Positions 30,015-30,101 of a stretch of 30,101 bases of DNA are shown one piece after another (the first letter of the stretch is position 1; each line of letters starts with the position of its first letter). Source of the stretch: Gp7-AA10 sp035636095. GTDB lineage: Bacteria; Acidobacteriota; Thermoanaerobaculia; Gp7-AA8. The position numbers were made by a program, and so were the translations under genes. The stretch spans positions 1 to 30,101 of the forward strand of contig DASPZU010000049.1 of assembly GCA_035636095.1 (NCBI GenBank), written 5' to 3'. Under the pieces are notes generated by a model that was given only the letters and a program-made list of their open reading frames with translations, had not been told where the DNA came from and did not search any database.

Positions 30015-30101
30015 AGACGAGAACTTTCGTCACGCTCGTGTTCGCAATGGCCTTCGTAGCTCAGGCTCACGCGGCCGCCACGAATACGCATCAGCACATT
30101 T
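30011..30101 (+). CDS. Start of a fourth exported protein (cut by window end)
   Basis: An ATG overlaps the stop of the RHS-type gene by 4 bases and the frame stays open to the window edge. The 30 visible residues begin MKTRTFVTLVFAMAFVAQAHA, a good signal peptide with an AHA cleavage site, followed by AATNTHQH. It is probably translated by coupling to the RHS-type gene. The function cannot be judged from what is visible. Confidence 0.7.
   Translation, partial: MKTRTFVTLVFAMAFVAQAHAAATNTHQHI

Overview
The window is a gene-dense, mostly GC-rich bacterial chromosome segment. I infer a Gram-negative (diderm), aerobic, soil-type lineage, probably Acidobacteriota. The diderm call rests on an OprP/OprO-like porin, an Mla-type lipid transporter and a PBP1b-like synthase. 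The phylum call is tentative. It rests on the C-terminal 'HI.LR / YTDP.L' module of the large secreted protein, the style of the intergenic palindromes, and the long Ala/Glu/Lys-rich N-terminus of Rho. No rRNA, tRNA, CRISPR array, transposase or integrase was seen. No gap between genes exceeds about 190 bases.

Layout, left to right. (1) <1-4498: the 3' part of lon, then engB-rho-modE-like, overlapping by 4 nt at each junction. (2) 4501-7635: a hairpin and a 10+10 bp palindrome, then an outer-membrane porin and modA-modB-modC. This looks like one molybdate uptake unit with its regulator just upstream. (3) 7679-13095: a PBP1b-type peptidoglycan synthase overlapping mlaE and mlaF, then mlaD, an envelope-assembly block. 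(4) 13180-16614: ugd and uxs (UDP-glucose to UDP-glucuronate to UDP-xylose), followed with 4-nt overlaps by a four-helix membrane protein and an AraC-family regulator. (5) Minus strand, 16692-18777: a secreted protein of unknown function followed by purA. (6) Plus strand, 18837-23343: cysteine dioxygenase, 2-amino-3-ketobutyrate CoA ligase and glycogen phosphorylase. (7) 23454-window end: visibly lower GC and different codon use. Four consecutive genes all encode exported proteins: a fibre-like 'NVGIGT' repeat protein, a beta-rich unknown, a 1533-residue RHS/YD-repeat protein with Ig-like, FN3 and HITELR-like C-terminal modules, and the start of a fourth secreted protein. This is the accessory part of the window.

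The most unusual non-coding signal is a set of intergenic long hairpins with a shared architecture but different sequences. In three of them (after mlaF, mlaD and the cysteine dioxygenase gene) each arm is about four tandem heptamers, followed by a short loop and the inverted heptamers. Each locus uses a different heptamer (GAGTCCT, GGTTGTC, GAGGGAT). A fourth, after lon, uses an octamer. All four begin inside, or within a few bases of, the stop codon of the upstream gene. Two further palindrome types lie at 16607-16685 (with a half copy at 20847-20890) and 20726-20775.

Other signals worth attention are short islands of A/T-ending codons inside rho (3111-3167) and kbl (20439-20480), a candidate ModE-type operator before the porin-mod genes, and a perfect 8-bp complement of the ribosome binding site upstream of the fibre-like gene.
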